Below are positions 30,701 through 39,964 of a DNA stretch of 60,975 bases, piece after piece. The position numbers were made by a program, and so were the translations under genes. Source of the DNA: Bryobacterales bacterium (lineage in GTDB: Bacteria > Acidobacteriota > Terriglobia > Bryobacterales > Bryobacteraceae); contig JAEUQF010000087.1 of NCBI GenBank assembly GCA_016789745.1, positions 1-60,975 on the forward strand, written 5' to 3'. The notes below the pieces were generated by a model that was not told the DNA's origin, made no database searches, and saw only the letters and a list, made by a program, of their open reading frames with translations. Every line of letters starts with the position of its first letter. Position 1 is the first letter of the stretch.

Positions 30701-31804
30701 ATGACGAAAACGGGATTGGTGTTTTTTGTTTCGGCGCTGGCGGCGCTGGCACAGCCTTCCAAGACCACGCTATTCGTGGGTGCCTGGCCCGGCAAGGTGG
30801 TGGTGATTGATGAGGCCAGCTACAGCATCACGAAAGAGATTCCGCTGAAGACGGGTGTGGCGCGGAATATGTTGCTGTCACCTGATAAGAAGCGCATCGT
30901 CATCACGACGATGAAGGACAGCGGCATCGAGATCATCGATACCGCGACGCAGCAATTGGTGGACTCGTTTCAATTGAACACCAGCAACACGCGCGTGCGC
31001 TTTGGCGGCGTGGCGCTGGACCCAACCGGCAAGCTGCTGTACGCCGTAATTACGACCGCCGAAAAGCAGATTGACCGGTTTGCGATTACTCCCTCGCAGT
31101 TCGCCGTGATCGACCTGGATCAGAAGAAGATTGTGCGCACGGCGGAGTATCCGAAGGACGAGTTCGCCGGAGGTGGCCGCGGGCAATACCGTGTGTCTCC
31201 GGACGGCAAATCGCTTTACCAGTTTGGAGAGAACGTGCTGGTCTTCAACACGTCGGACTTCAAGCTGGTGGAAAAGATTGAGCTGTCGCGGGCGCAGTAT
31301 CCGGGGCTGGAGAGCATCGGCGTGATGAATGCCGATGATCCGCATGATCCGCCGGGCGTCTACACCGGCATCTTCAATAGCACCGATCCGGTGGTGCATA
31401 AGCGCGTGTTCGGCATTGCGCAGTTCGACCTGAACAGCCGCAAGTTCAAGTTCGATGCCATTGGAACGCCGGTGGCCGGAATGGCCGGCTTCCGCCTGAC
31501 GCCCGATCACAAGACCGGCTACAGCGTGGCGGTGGAGGGCGAACATGGGGACCGGCGTACCGAGTTCTGGGTGTTCGATATACCGGGGCACAAAGTCGTG
31601 CGCAAGGGCGTGTTCAATGGGCGTACGCGGTTCACGTTTGGCTCCTCTTCCAACGGCAAACATCTATTCATTTACGGCGCGGGTAATACGATTGAAGTCT
31701 ATGATGCGGTGACGCTGCAACTGATCAAGGATCTGGATGTGAATGCGGATATGACCACGCAGGTGGTTGCCGTTCTGCCCGCTGGCTCGCCTGCCGCGCG
31801 ATAG
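30701..31804 (+). CDS. qhpB: Quinohemoprotein amine dehydrogenase, beta subunit
   Basis: A 367-residue secreted beta-propeller. The signal peptide MTKTGLVFFVSALAALAQ is followed by repeated blade motifs such as VVVIDEASYSITKEI, IEIIDTATQQLVDSF, FAVIDLDQKKIVRT, VLVFNTSDFKLVEK and IEVYDAVTLQLIKD, consistent with seven blades. In the known enzyme this subunit holds the small gamma subunit. It follows the gamma gene by 18 nt. It completes the structural set alpha, gamma and beta. Confidence rests on position and on the propeller pattern matching the family. Confidence 0.93.
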   Translation: MTKTGLVFFVSALAALAQPSKTTLFVGAWPGKVVVIDEASYSITKEIPLKTGVARNMLLSPDKKRIVITTMKDSGIEIIDTATQQLVDSFQLNTSNTRVRFGGVALDPTGKLLYAVITTAEKQIDRFAITPSQFAVIDLDQKKIVRTAEYPKDEFAGGGRGQYRVSPDGKSLYQFGENVLVFNTSDFKLVEKIELSRAQYPGLESIGVMNADDPHDPPGVYTGIFNSTDPVVHKRVFGIAQFDLNSRKFKFDAIGTPVAGMAGFRLTPDHKTGYSVAVEGEHGDRRTEFWVFDIPGHKVVRKGVFNGRTRFTFGSSSNGKHLFIYGAGNTIEVYDAVTLQLIKDLDVNADMTTQVVAVLPAGSPAAR

Positions 31805-31817
31805 CGGCGAGTCGCTG

Positions 31818-31823
31818 TAAGAT
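31818..31823 (+). promoter_or_regulatory. -10-like TAAGAT before the deacylase gene
   Basis: TAAGAT ends 11 nt before the ATG at 31835. If active, it would give the deacylase/M81/enolase/MFS genes their own short-leader transcript in addition to readthrough from the amine dehydrogenase operon. Confidence 0.3.
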
Positions 31824-31834
31824 GGTGAGTCCGC

Positions 31835-32851
31835 ATGAGCGACTCCCAAATTCACAGCACCGTCGACCTTGGCGCGGCGCCGGGCGTACACAAGGGCCAT
31901 CTGGCCATCCCGTACTCGCACAATCTGGGGGGATGGGCGAATCTGCTTGTTCCCTTCGGCATGCTTCGCAATGGGGCAGGGCCGACGGTCCTTCTAATGG
32001 CCGGCAATCATGGTGATGAGTATCCGGGCCAGGTGGCGATTCTGCGCCTGTGGCGCGAACTGACGGCGGAGGATGTCAGCGGCACGCTGCTGCTGCTGCC
32101 CACGCTGAGCCAGCCCGCGGCGAAGGCGGCGACGCGGTTGTCTCCCTTGGATGGGAAGAACTTCAATCGCTGTTTTCCGGGCAATCCAACCGGCACGCCC
32201 AGCGAGATGCTGGCGCACTATCTGTCCACCGTGCTGTTTCCGATGGCCGATATTGTGATTGACCTGCATACCGGAGGGCGCAGCATGAACTTCCTCCCGT
32301 GCGCGCATATGCACCTGGTGCCGGACCACGCGCAGCGCGAGAAGATGATCATCGCCACGGAGGCGTTCCTTACCGATGTTACGTTCCTCTATACCGATGT
32401 TGCGGGAACGGGCTTGTTGCCGGCGGAAGCCGAGCGGCAGGGCAAGACCGTGATCACGACCGAGTTGGGCGGCGGCGAGCCGGTGTTCGCCGAGATCCAC
32501 AAGATCACCCAACGCGGGTTGAAGAACGTGCTGCGCCATTGCGGGGTGCTGCAAGGCGCGGTGGAGCAGCGGAAGGCGCCGGCGCGGTGGGTGCAATCGC
32601 TGAGCCGCGATGACTACAACTTCGCTCCCGAATCGGGATTGTGGGAGGCGGCGGTGGACGTGGGCGGCGATGTCCGCAAGGGGGATGATCTGGGATACAT
32701 TCATTTCCTGGAGAATCCCAGCCGTGCGCCGTTGGTGGTGACCGCGAATGAGGATGGGGTTGTCGTGGCAAACCGTGCGCCGTCGCTTGTTGGCCAGGGC
32801 GATTGCGTGGCCGTGCTGGCCCATGATACCGATCCGCGAAAGCTCCCCTAA
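31835..32851 (+). CDS. Succinylglutamate desuccinylase/aspartoacylase-family deacylase
   Basis: A 338-residue zinc-dependent amidohydrolase of the M14-like AstE/AspA group. Zinc ligands are visible as GNHGDE (His59, Glu62) and DLHTGG (His145); TTELGGGEPV supplies the catalytic-region Glu near residue 213. The C-terminal beta domain (ESGLWEAAVDVGGDVRKGDDLG) is typical of the DoeB-like subgroup, which deacetylates N-acetyl-diaminobutyrate, but the true substrate is unknown. It follows the amine dehydrogenase beta gene by 30 nt and precedes an M81 peptidase by 9 nt. Removal of an N-acyl group to free an amine would fit the neighbours; this is inference. Confidence 0.88.
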   Translation: MSDSQIHSTVDLGAAPGVHKGHLAIPYSHNLGGWANLLVPFGMLRNGAGPTVLLMAGNHGDEYPGQVAILRLWRELTAEDVSGTLLLLPTLSQPAAKAATRLSPLDGKNFNRCFPGNPTGTPSEMLAHYLSTVLFPMADIVIDLHTGGRSMNFLPCAHMHLVPDHAQREKMIIATEAFLTDVTFLYTDVAGTGLLPAEAERQGKTVITTELGGGEPVFAEIHKITQRGLKNVLRHCGVLQGAVEQRKAPARWVQSLSRDDYNFAPESGLWEAAVDVGGDVRKGDDLGYIHFLENPSRAPLVVTANEDGVVVANRAPSLVGQGDCVAVLAHDTDPRKLP

Positions 32852-32860
32852 AGGATTGCA

Positions 32861-34369
32861 ATGCCAAGAATTCTGATCAACGAGTGCAAGCAGGAGATCT
32901 CGTCCTTCAACCCTGTGCTGGGCGAGTACGAAGATTGGGATGTGTGTTTCGGTGAGCGTGTGCTGGCCGTGCACCAGGGTGTGGGTACCGAGGTGGGCGG
33001 CGCACTGGAAGTGTTCGCGCAGCATCCGGATGTGGAGTTAGTGGGCGGCTACAGTGCGCGGGCCATCACGTCCGGCGGTACGTTGCGCGATTCCACGTTG
33101 GAGCGCTTGGCGGCGGAGTTTCTGGATGCCGTGCGCGCCAATCGCGATGTGGACGCCATCTATTTCAGCCTGCATGGCGCGATGGGGTCGGAGACCGAGC
33201 ACGATCCGGAAGGCTATCTGCTGGCGGAGACGCGCAAGATTGTCGGGGAGCGGATGCCGATTGTGACCTCGCTGGATTTGCATGGCATTGTGACGGATCG
33301 CATCATTCAGCATTCGAATGCCGTGGTTCTGTATCACACCTATCCGCACGTGGACTTCTTTCAGACCGGGCAGCGTTCGGCACGGCTGCTGCTAAAGATT
33401 CTGCGGGGCGAGGTGGATCCGGTAACGGTGCGGGTGGAGATTCCGGCTCTGGTGCGTGGCAATGAGCTGAAGACGGCAACGGGCATGTGGGGCGCGTGCG
33501 TGCGCGACGCCATTGCCTTTGAGACCGGACATGGCGGGCTTAGCGGCGGCATGTTCATCGGCAATCCGTTCACCGATGTGCCGGACCTTTGTTCGAATGT
33601 GTTCCTGGTGGCGGATGGGGATTCCTCCGCGGCGGAAGCCGAAGCCGTGCGCATTGCCGAGAAGTTCTGGGCCATGCGGGAGCATCTGCAGCAGCCTTTG
33701 ACTCCCTTGAAAGAAGCGATTGCGAAGGCGGGTGCGGCGACGGGCCGGGTGGTGTTGGTGGATGCGGCCGATGCCACCAGTTCCGGCGCTTCCGGTGATA
33801 GCAATGCCATCCTACGCGAGATTGTGGAGAGCGGCTATCAGCGGTCGGCGTTGATACCGATTGTGGATCCTCCGGCCGTGGAGAAGGCCTTTGCGTTGGG
33901 TGTCGGTGCGACGGCGACGTTCGCCATCGGCGGTGCGCTGGATACGAAGCGCTTCCGGCCGTTGGAGGTGGAGGCGAAGGTGCGTATGCTGTCCGATGGG
34001 CACTTCCGCAACGAGTCGCATGGCACGTATTGGAATAGTGGGCGGACCGCCGTGTTGCAGGTGGGCAACATCGTGATCATCGCAACCAGCAAGGCCGTAA
34101 GCCTGTATGACCGTTCGCTGTTCTACGCGCACGGGCAGGATTCCGGGCTGTTTGATTCGGTGGTGGTGAAGTCGCCGCACTGCCAGCATCATATGTTTGA
34201 TGAAGGTGCGGAATTGATTCTGAACATCGATGCGCCTGGTTCCACCAGCGCGAATCTGCACAGCTTGGGACACACCCGCTGCCGGCGTCCGATTTTTCCC
34301 TTGGATCCTGGTGTGACGTTTACGCCGAAGATTAAGCTGTTCCGCCGTCCTCAGACCATTAGCGCTTAA
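32861..34369 (+). CDS. M81-family metallopeptidase (MlrC-like)
   Basis: A 502-residue cytoplasmic protein of the M81/MlrC family. The N-terminal domain begins with the characteristic ECKQEISSFNPV and contains YFSLHGAMGSETEHDPEG and IVTSLDLHGIVTD, whose Asp/His residues are the probable zinc ligands; HTYPHVDFFQTGQRSA is another family block. The C-terminal MlrC domain includes VDAADATSSGASGDS. The founder cleaves a linearised microcystin, but most relatives sit in peptide or amide catabolic clusters with unknown substrates. It lies in a tightly spaced run between the deacylase and an enolase-superfamily enzyme (7 nt). Confidence 0.9.
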   Translation: MPRILINECKQEISSFNPVLGEYEDWDVCFGERVLAVHQGVGTEVGGALEVFAQHPDVELVGGYSARAITSGGTLRDSTLERLAAEFLDAVRANRDVDAIYFSLHGAMGSETEHDPEGYLLAETRKIVGERMPIVTSLDLHGIVTDRIIQHSNAVVLYHTYPHVDFFQTGQRSARLLLKILRGEVDPVTVRVEIPALVRGNELKTATGMWGACVRDAIAFETGHGGLSGGMFIGNPFTDVPDLCSNVFLVADGDSSAAEAEAVRIAEKFWAMREHLQQPLTPLKEAIAKAGAATGRVVLVDAADATSSGASGDSNAILREIVESGYQRSALIPIVDPPAVEKAFALGVGATATFAIGGALDTKRFRPLEVEAKVRMLSDGHFRNESHGTYWNSGRTAVLQVGNIVIIATSKAVSLYDRSLFYAHGQDSGLFDSVVVKSPHCQHHMFDEGAELILNIDAPGSTSANLHSLGHTRCRRPIFPLDPGVTFTPKIKLFRRPQTISA

Positions 34370-34376
34370 GCAAACC

Positions 34377-35525
34377 ATGAAGATTCAAAACATCCATGCA
34401 TTCGGCCTTCGCGGCAGCACGCCCGAAGGTGGCTGGTCGAATGAATTGCAGCCGGAGGATTGCGTTCACACCCTGATCGCCGTGACAACCGACGAAGGTG
34501 TCACAGGCTGGGGCAGTGTGTTCACGAGTGAAGACCTGGTGAAGGCATCGCTCAATGTGCTGCGGCCGCTGGTGATTGGCGAAGAGGCTCGTGAGCCGGA
34601 GCGCGTGTCGGAGAAATTGCACCAGAACACCTTCTGGCTGGGCCGCGGTGGATCCATTACACATACCATCAGCGGCATCGACATTGCCCTGTGGGACATC
34701 CTGGGCAAGGCCACGGGCCAGCCGGTGGGCCGATTGCTGGGGGGACGCTACCGCGAGCGCGTGAAGCCGTATGCGTCGTTGTTGATGCGCGAGCCCGAAC
34801 GCATGGCCGACGAACTGCTGCCCGTCAAGGCGCAGGGGTTCCGAGCCTTCAAGATCGGCTGGGGCCCCTTTGGACGCCGCGATGTAACGACCGATGAAGC
34901 CATTGTGCGCGCCGCCCGTGAAGCCATCGGTGAGGATTCCATGCTGATGGTGGATGCCGGCGCCAGTGATGCCTTTTGGCCCCAAGGTTACAAATGGGCG
35001 TTGCGGACGGCGGACATGCTGCAGGAATACGATGTGTTCTGGTTCGAAGAGGCGCTGCCGCCCGATGCCCTGGAAGACTATGTGAACCTGCGGCGTTCGG
35101 CCGGCGTGAATATCGCGGGCGGAGAAGTGCTGACGCGGCGTCAGGCCTTCCAGCCATGGTTAGAGGCCGGTGCCTTCGACATCGTACAGCCGGACGTGAC
35201 CAAGTGTGGCGGCATCAGCGAGGAGCGTCGCATTGCGCAGATGGCTCGTGACAACGGTGTGCGCTTCATTCCGCACGGGTGGAACACGGCCGCGGGTCTG
35301 GCGGCGGATCTGCATTTGGCATCGGCTTTCCCCGACACGATTCTGGTGGAGTATCTGACGGGCTCGCCGTTCATTGATGAGATCCAGGATGGCGGTTGGA
35401 AGCTGGATGCCGACGGCATGCTGCCTATTCCCACGGAGCCGGGGCTGGGCTTCCACATCAACCTGGACGCGCTCAGCCGCTATGCGCGGACGCCGCTGGA
35501 CACGCTGCGGAAGATGATAGCCTGA
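34377..35525 (+). CDS. Mandelate racemase/muconate lactonizing enzyme-family protein
   Basis: A 382-residue enolase-superfamily enzyme. The N-terminal capping domain (IHAFGLRG to about 125) precedes the barrel. Catalytic candidates are Lys159 in FKIGWG, metal ligands Asp193 in MVDAGASD, Glu224 in FWFEEALPP and Glu250 in AGGE, and His300 in FIPHGW, the base opposite the lysine in the mandelate racemase group. Such enzymes abstract a proton next to a carboxylate, commonly as sugar-acid dehydratases or epimerases. It is followed 3 nt later by an MFS transporter, so the substrate is probably imported by that protein. Specificity is unknown. Confidence 0.92.
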   Translation: MKIQNIHAFGLRGSTPEGGWSNELQPEDCVHTLIAVTTDEGVTGWGSVFTSEDLVKASLNVLRPLVIGEEAREPERVSEKLHQNTFWLGRGGSITHTISGIDIALWDILGKATGQPVGRLLGGRYRERVKPYASLLMREPERMADELLPVKAQGFRAFKIGWGPFGRRDVTTDEAIVRAAREAIGEDSMLMVDAGASDAFWPQGYKWALRTADMLQEYDVFWFEEALPPDALEDYVNLRRSAGVNIAGGEVLTRRQAFQPWLEAGAFDIVQPDVTKCGGISEERRIAQMARDNGVRFIPHGWNTAAGLAADLHLASAFPDTILVEYLTGSPFIDEIQDGGWKLDADGMLPIPTEPGLGFHINLDALSRYARTPLDTLRKMIA

Positions 35526-35528
35526 GCC

Positions 35529-36716
35529 ATGCTTCTTGTCGCGTTGCTGTGGGTCGCGTTGATGCTGAACTACATCGACCGGCAGATGGTGTTCTCCATC
35601 TTTCCGGCGCTGAAGGCGGACCTGCAGTTTACCGACGTGACGTTGGGGCTGATCGGCAGCATCTTTGCCTGGGTGTATTCGCTGGGGATGCCCATTGCCG
35701 GGCGCCTGGCGGACCGTTTCCGGCGCGACCGGATGATTGTGCTGAGCCTGGCGTTGTGGAGTCTGGCGACGGCCGGCTGCGGGTTGGCAGGGTCAGTGAC
35801 GGCGTTCCTGATCTGGCGTGCCGTGATGGGCATTACTGAGTCGTTGTATTACCCCGCGGCGGTGGGCGCCATTGCGGCGGCAAACCCTGCGTCCACCCGG
35901 TCGCGCGCGTTGGGCATTCATCAATCGGCGCAGTTGTTCGGCATCATTGCGGGGGGCTGGTATGGCGGCTGGATGGCGGATCATTGGGGCTGGCGCGTGG
36001 GTTTTGGCATTGCGGCCGCGGTTGGTGTGGCCTATTCGCTGGTGCTGTCGCGGGCGCTGCCGGCGAGTCAGGCCGTAGCGCAATTGGATCCGGCAAATCC
36101 CTGGCTGGTAGCCGCGGCGCTGTTTCGCGGACGATGTTATCGGACGCTTTGTGCCGCTTTCTTTGCGTTCTGTTCCATGCTATGGGTGTTCTACGCGTGG
36201 CTGCCGAATCATCTGGTGGAACGCTTCGGGCTTTCCATGACCGATAGTGGTCTTCGGGCGACGCTCTTCGTTCAACTCAGTTGTGCGGCTGGCGTGGTGA
36301 CGGGCGGGTTCCTGGCGGACAAGCTCTCTCCGCGGTTTGCGCCATCGCGCTATTACACCGCCGCGGCGGGGATTCTGTTGAGCGCTCCGTTCGGATATCT
36401 AACGTTCGCTGCGGATACCTTGACCATGGCCACGGTGTTTTCCTCCGCGTACGGACTCACCAGCGGGCTGATGGTGGCGAATACCTTCGCCGCTGCTTAC
36501 GATGTGATCGGACAGAAGAACTTCGGGCTGGCTTCGGGTGTGTTGAACATGATAGGCGGGTTCGCGGCCACGATCATGATCTTTGTTGCGGGGGTTGCGA
36601 AGAGTACGATCGGATTTTCGGGTCTGCTGCAGTATGTTGCGGCGGGTTGCGTGATGGCGGCGTTGCTGTTGTCGTTTGTAGCCAGCCGGCACTATGCGCG
36701 GGAGCAGGCGGCCTGA
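35529..36716 (+). CDS. MFS transporter
   Basis: A 395-residue transporter with about twelve hydrophobic segments. The major-facilitator motif between helices 2 and 3 is GRLADRFRRDR (about 57-67), preceded by LNYIDRQMVFSIFPALKADL, typical of the organic-acid (ACS-like) branch, and GFLADKLSPR marks the matching loop in the second half. It ends the run of genes that starts at 31835 and follows the enolase-superfamily gene by 3 nt, so a carboxylated compound is the likely substrate. Its 3' end overlaps the convergent Rpn-like gene by 25 bp. Confidence 0.9.
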   Translation: MLLVALLWVALMLNYIDRQMVFSIFPALKADLQFTDVTLGLIGSIFAWVYSLGMPIAGRLADRFRRDRMIVLSLALWSLATAGCGLAGSVTAFLIWRAVMGITESLYYPAAVGAIAAANPASTRSRALGIHQSAQLFGIIAGGWYGGWMADHWGWRVGFGIAAAVGVAYSLVLSRALPASQAVAQLDPANPWLVAAALFRGRCYRTLCAAFFAFCSMLWVFYAWLPNHLVERFGLSMTDSGLRATLFVQLSCAAGVVTGGFLADKLSPRFAPSRYYTAAAGILLSAPFGYLTFAADTLTMATVFSSAYGLTSGLMVANTFAAAYDVIGQKNFGLASGVLNMIGGFAATIMIFVAGVAKSTIGFSGLLQYVAAGCVMAALLLSFVASRHYAREQAA

Positions 36717-37586
36717 ATCGCGGCCGTTATTTCATTGCCGCTCTGGGCGCGGAGTACGAGCAGCAGCAGATCGGTGAGTGTGCTGCCATCGTCGATGGCC
36801 TCCAACTCGATGAGTTCGCCCAAGGACGGGAACCGGCTGTGGGCCGCCAGCCGGATCGCATCGCGCTTGCCTGCGAGCAGGCCTTCGGCTTTGCCTTCCG
36901 CCTGACCCTCTTTGTAAAGCCAAGTGTCTTCGAAGATATCGATGGGCAACATCAAACGCTCCCGCAAGCCTGCCAGTAATCCCGCGATCTCTTCTTTATC
37001 ATACCGGAGCACCGCCAGACCAGCCAGATTGCTTAACATCACATCTATCGGGTAAGGCGGACTGCCAGGTTGCGCCGCCAGTTTCGCAATCGCGTGGATA
37101 GCCGCCTCTAAGTCCCGCCCGTTCAGCAGTGGTGCCCAGGGTAGCAGTGGCTCACAACCCGGCTCAAACGCGATGGCCGCGTCCAGTTCCCACAGCCGGA
37201 TGACTTGATAAGGTGCCTCAATCCGCAATCCCATCGTCATCGGCATAGACGATGCGGTCCGGGAGCGTCCGCAGGGCATACTTCTCCGCCATCAGCACCA
37301 GGTAACTCGCGATCGGCAGCCGATACTTCTCCCGAAGAAGAAAACGGTAGAGCGCCAGACGCGGCACGCGGTCCGCGCGCCAACTGGTGATGGCTTCGAA
37401 ATGGACGATGCGCTCGTCGCCGACGCGATAGACGTGGTCCACCTGTACGGGATCCAGGTGCAGCTCGCGAAGAATGTCGATGGCTTCGGTTCTAGCTCCG
37501 GGTTCTACGATGCCGAGCAGGCGCAACAGCAGTCCCGGATGATCTTCGGCGAGAATCTTGAACCGCCCGTCATGGGGCGTCTTCAT
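36692..37586 (-). pseudogene. Rpn/PD-(D/E)XK-type nuclease-like gene broken by a frameshift
   Basis: Two adjacent frames make up one recognisable protein. The first, 37586-37218 (122 codons, AGGAG before the ATG), has the family-typical start MKTPHDGRFKILAEDHPG and RIVHFEAITSWRADRVPRLA, then reads YADDDGIAD and stops. The second, reaching 36692, carries the natural continuation GLRIEAPYQVIRLWELDA and a C-terminal charged segment KEGQAEGKAEGLLAGKRDAI typical of these proteins. A single-base shift near 37225-37240 would join them into about 295 residues. I see no slippery heptamer that would suggest programmed frameshifting. The family is linked to transposon-encoded recombination-promoting nucleases. 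Its start is 6 nt after the PQQ gene stop. Confidence 0.7.
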
Positions 37587-37592
37587 GTGCTC

Positions 37593-39920
37593 CTATTCTC
37601 GCAGTCCGAACGCCAGGATGTTCCCGCCAGTCGCAATCGCGACGTACTGCTTGCCCTTCACGGTATACGTCATCGGCGACGCTTTCCATTGCTGGCCGGT
37701 GGGGAAATGCCAGAGCGTTTTGCCGCTCTTCGCATCGATGGCGGCGAAGCTACCGCCGGTCTCGCCGTAAAACACCACGCCGCCGGCGGTGGAGAGAATG
37801 CCGGAATAGTTGGCCTCCGGCGCACCCACCTGCGGGATCTCCCACATCACCTTGCCCGTTTCGATATCGAGCGCACGAAAGTACTTCTCGGGCGGATTCT
37901 TCGGGTCGCGGTAGGGAACATAGCCGCCGAGCCCGGCCTGCCGGTAGAGATTGCAGTCCTCCACAGCCATCACATAGAAGAGCTTGGTCGTCGGGTTATA
38001 GGCTGTGGAATACCAATTGGTTGCCCCGCGAACCGCCGGGCAGGTAACGGTGCCGGCGCGTGAGGGCTTATTCCCTTCCAGCAGTTGCGGACGGCCGTCG
38101 GCGCCGATGCCACTGGCCCACGTCAGCCGCTTCACGAACGGCGTGCCTAGCAGAAACTCACCGGTAACCCGGTCCAGCACATAGAAGAAACCATTGCGAT
38201 TTGCCTGCAGCAGCAGTTTGCGCTCGCGGCCCTTGAAGGGCGCGTTCACCAACACTAGCGGTTCCGTTGCATCCCAGTCATGCAGATCATGCGGTGTGAA
38301 CTGGAAGTGCCACTTGAGCTTGCCGATCTTCGGATCCAGTGCCACCACGCAATTGGTGTAGAGGTTGTCGCCGATTCGCTCCTCGCCATCGGTGTCCGGG
38401 AAGGGATTGCCGGTGGGCCAGTAAAGCAGGCCAGTTTCGGGATCATAGGAGCCGGTCAGCCAGGTGGCACCGCCGCCGGTCTCGAGCGCGTTGCCTTTCC
38501 AGGTGGCCGCGGCCGGTTCCCCGCGCATTGGGATGGTATGGAAGCGCCAAGCTTGTTCGCCGGTGGTGGCCTTGTAGGCAGCCAGGAAGCCGCGCAGCGG
38601 ACCATCACCGCCGGCCATGCCGGCAATCACCAGGTCGCCGACGATCAGCGGTGCCGCCGTGGCACCGAAGGCACCGGGCGAGTCCGGCATCTTGACGTCC
38701 CACATCAAAGCGCCGGTCAAACGATTTAAACAAATCAGGTGGGCATTGTCGGTAGTGAAGAACACGCGGTCGCCCAGAATGGCAGCACCGCGAGTGGCAC
38801 CCTTGGCCGCATCGCCGGCGATTTCCTTGGCAGGCGAGCGCGGGCGGGTGTAGGTCCAGATCTCACGGCCGGTGCCGGCATCCACCGCCGAAACCTGGTT
38901 GGGGCCTGTAACGTACATGACGCCGTCGACGACGATGGGCGTGGTTTCCAGGCCGTTGTAGGGGATGGAGTAGACCCACTTGGGCTCCAACTGCGCGGCG
39001 TTGGCGGCATTGATGAGGGCGAGCGGACTGTGGCGATTGCCGGTCGGCAAGCCGTGATAGCCGGGCCACTCACCGCTTTTCGGCTTCTGGATGCTGTCCA
39101 TCACGGCGGAGGGCACTGGGTCCATCGGTTCGGTGATGGGGCCCAGCGGGATGCCGTTGAGCGAAGCCATGTACGCCAGCAGATCTTTCCGCTCCTGGGC
39201 ACTGGCCTTCAGCGGCGGCATGTAGGACGGCTTCTCGCGCAGGATATCCGTGTAGTCCTTATCCGTGAGCGAATGCAGTTTGCCGTCGAAGGTCTGAACC
39301 ACGATGTCATGCTTGCCCTGGCTGCGGGCAAAGCCGCGCAACGCCGACCCACCACGGCGTTTCACACTCACAACCACCCACGGCTCCTGCGGACAGAAGG
39401 CCCACCCAGGACACGACGACGTCGAACGTGCGCCCACTTGGCCGGTAGGGTCATCCAGCACGTCTTCGATCTCACGCAAGGTCAGCTCGCGGCCCACGTT
39501 GCTCAGGTCAGGCCCATTGGAACCGCCCCGTCCGCGCACCATGTGGCAGGTGGAGCATTGGCCTTTCCCGAAAAAGAACGCCTTGCCCGCGGACGCATCG
39601 CCGGCTGGTTTGGCATCGTAGGCAGACGCATTCATCGCATGGATGAACGCCGTCAGGGGTGCCAGTTGCGCCTCGGGCAGGGGAAAGCCGGGCATGCCGC
39701 CGGTGGTGCCCTCTCGAATCAGACGGCGGATCTGGTCCGCATTGCGGCGGCGCAAGGCACGATTGTTAATGAGGCCCGGGCCCCGGTCGGTGCCTCTTGC
39801 CGTCTCGCCATGGCAACCCGCGCACAATGCCGCGTACTGCTGCTCGCCAACGCCCTTCTGCTGCCCAAACGCGAACCCACCCATCAGAACCAAGATCGAG
39901 AGAAACATGCTCCTGGACAT
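37593..39920 (-). CDS. PQQ-type dehydrogenase with two N-terminal haem-c motifs
   Basis: A 775-residue exported quinoprotein. The start at 39920 gives a clean signal peptide (MSRSMFLSILVLMGGFAFGQ); an upstream ATG at 39953 adds a poor N-terminus. Two cytochrome-c domains carry CAGCH (residues 33-37) and CSTCH (122-126). The rest is a PQQ-binding beta-propeller: repeated tryptophan-docking-like pieces GTGREIWTYTRP, TGALMWDVKMP, IGKLKWHFQFTP, TGKVMWEIPQ and SGKTLWHFPTG. Such enzymes oxidise alcohols or sugars in the periplasm and pass electrons to cytochrome. No PQQ biosynthesis gene is in the window. It is divergent from the membrane acyltransferase-like gene. Confidence 0.9.
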   Translation of the reverse strand: MSRSMFLSILVLMGGFAFGQQKGVGEQQYAALCAGCHGETARGTDRGPGLINNRALRRRNADQIRRLIREGTTGGMPGFPLPEAQLAPLTAFIHAMNASAYDAKPAGDASAGKAFFFGKGQCSTCHMVRGRGGSNGPDLSNVGRELTLREIEDVLDDPTGQVGARSTSSCPGWAFCPQEPWVVVSVKRRGGSALRGFARSQGKHDIVVQTFDGKLHSLTDKDYTDILREKPSYMPPLKASAQERKDLLAYMASLNGIPLGPITEPMDPVPSAVMDSIQKPKSGEWPGYHGLPTGNRHSPLALINAANAAQLEPKWVYSIPYNGLETTPIVVDGVMYVTGPNQVSAVDAGTGREIWTYTRPRSPAKEIAGDAAKGATRGAAILGDRVFFTTDNAHLICLNRLTGALMWDVKMPDSPGAFGATAAPLIVGDLVIAGMAGGDGPLRGFLAAYKATTGEQAWRFHTIPMRGEPAAATWKGNALETGGGATWLTGSYDPETGLLYWPTGNPFPDTDGEERIGDNLYTNCVVALDPKIGKLKWHFQFTPHDLHDWDATEPLVLVNAPFKGRERKLLLQANRNGFFYVLDRVTGEFLLGTPFVKRLTWASGIGADGRPQLLEGNKPSRAGTVTCPAVRGATNWYSTAYNPTTKLFYVMAVEDCNLYRQAGLGGYVPYRDPKNPPEKYFRALDIETGKVMWEIPQVGAPEANYSGILSTAGGVVFYGETGGSFAAIDAKSGKTLWHFPTGQQWKASPMTYTVKGKQYVAIATGGNILAFGLRE

Positions 39921-39964
39921 GGTATCTGAACTCGGGTACGGTCTGGAGTACACTTAGCTTCATC

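Noticed and set aside
37218..37300. Programmed ribosomal frameshift in the Rpn-like gene
   Set aside because: No slippery A/T-rich heptamer or stimulatory hairpin at the junction; a simple indel explains it better.
39797..39964. Longer start for the membrane acyltransferase-like gene
   Set aside because: The extra 56 codons overlap the divergent PQQ gene and are Arg/Thr/Ser-rich. The ATG at 39965 sits just after a -10-like element and directly before the conserved motif.
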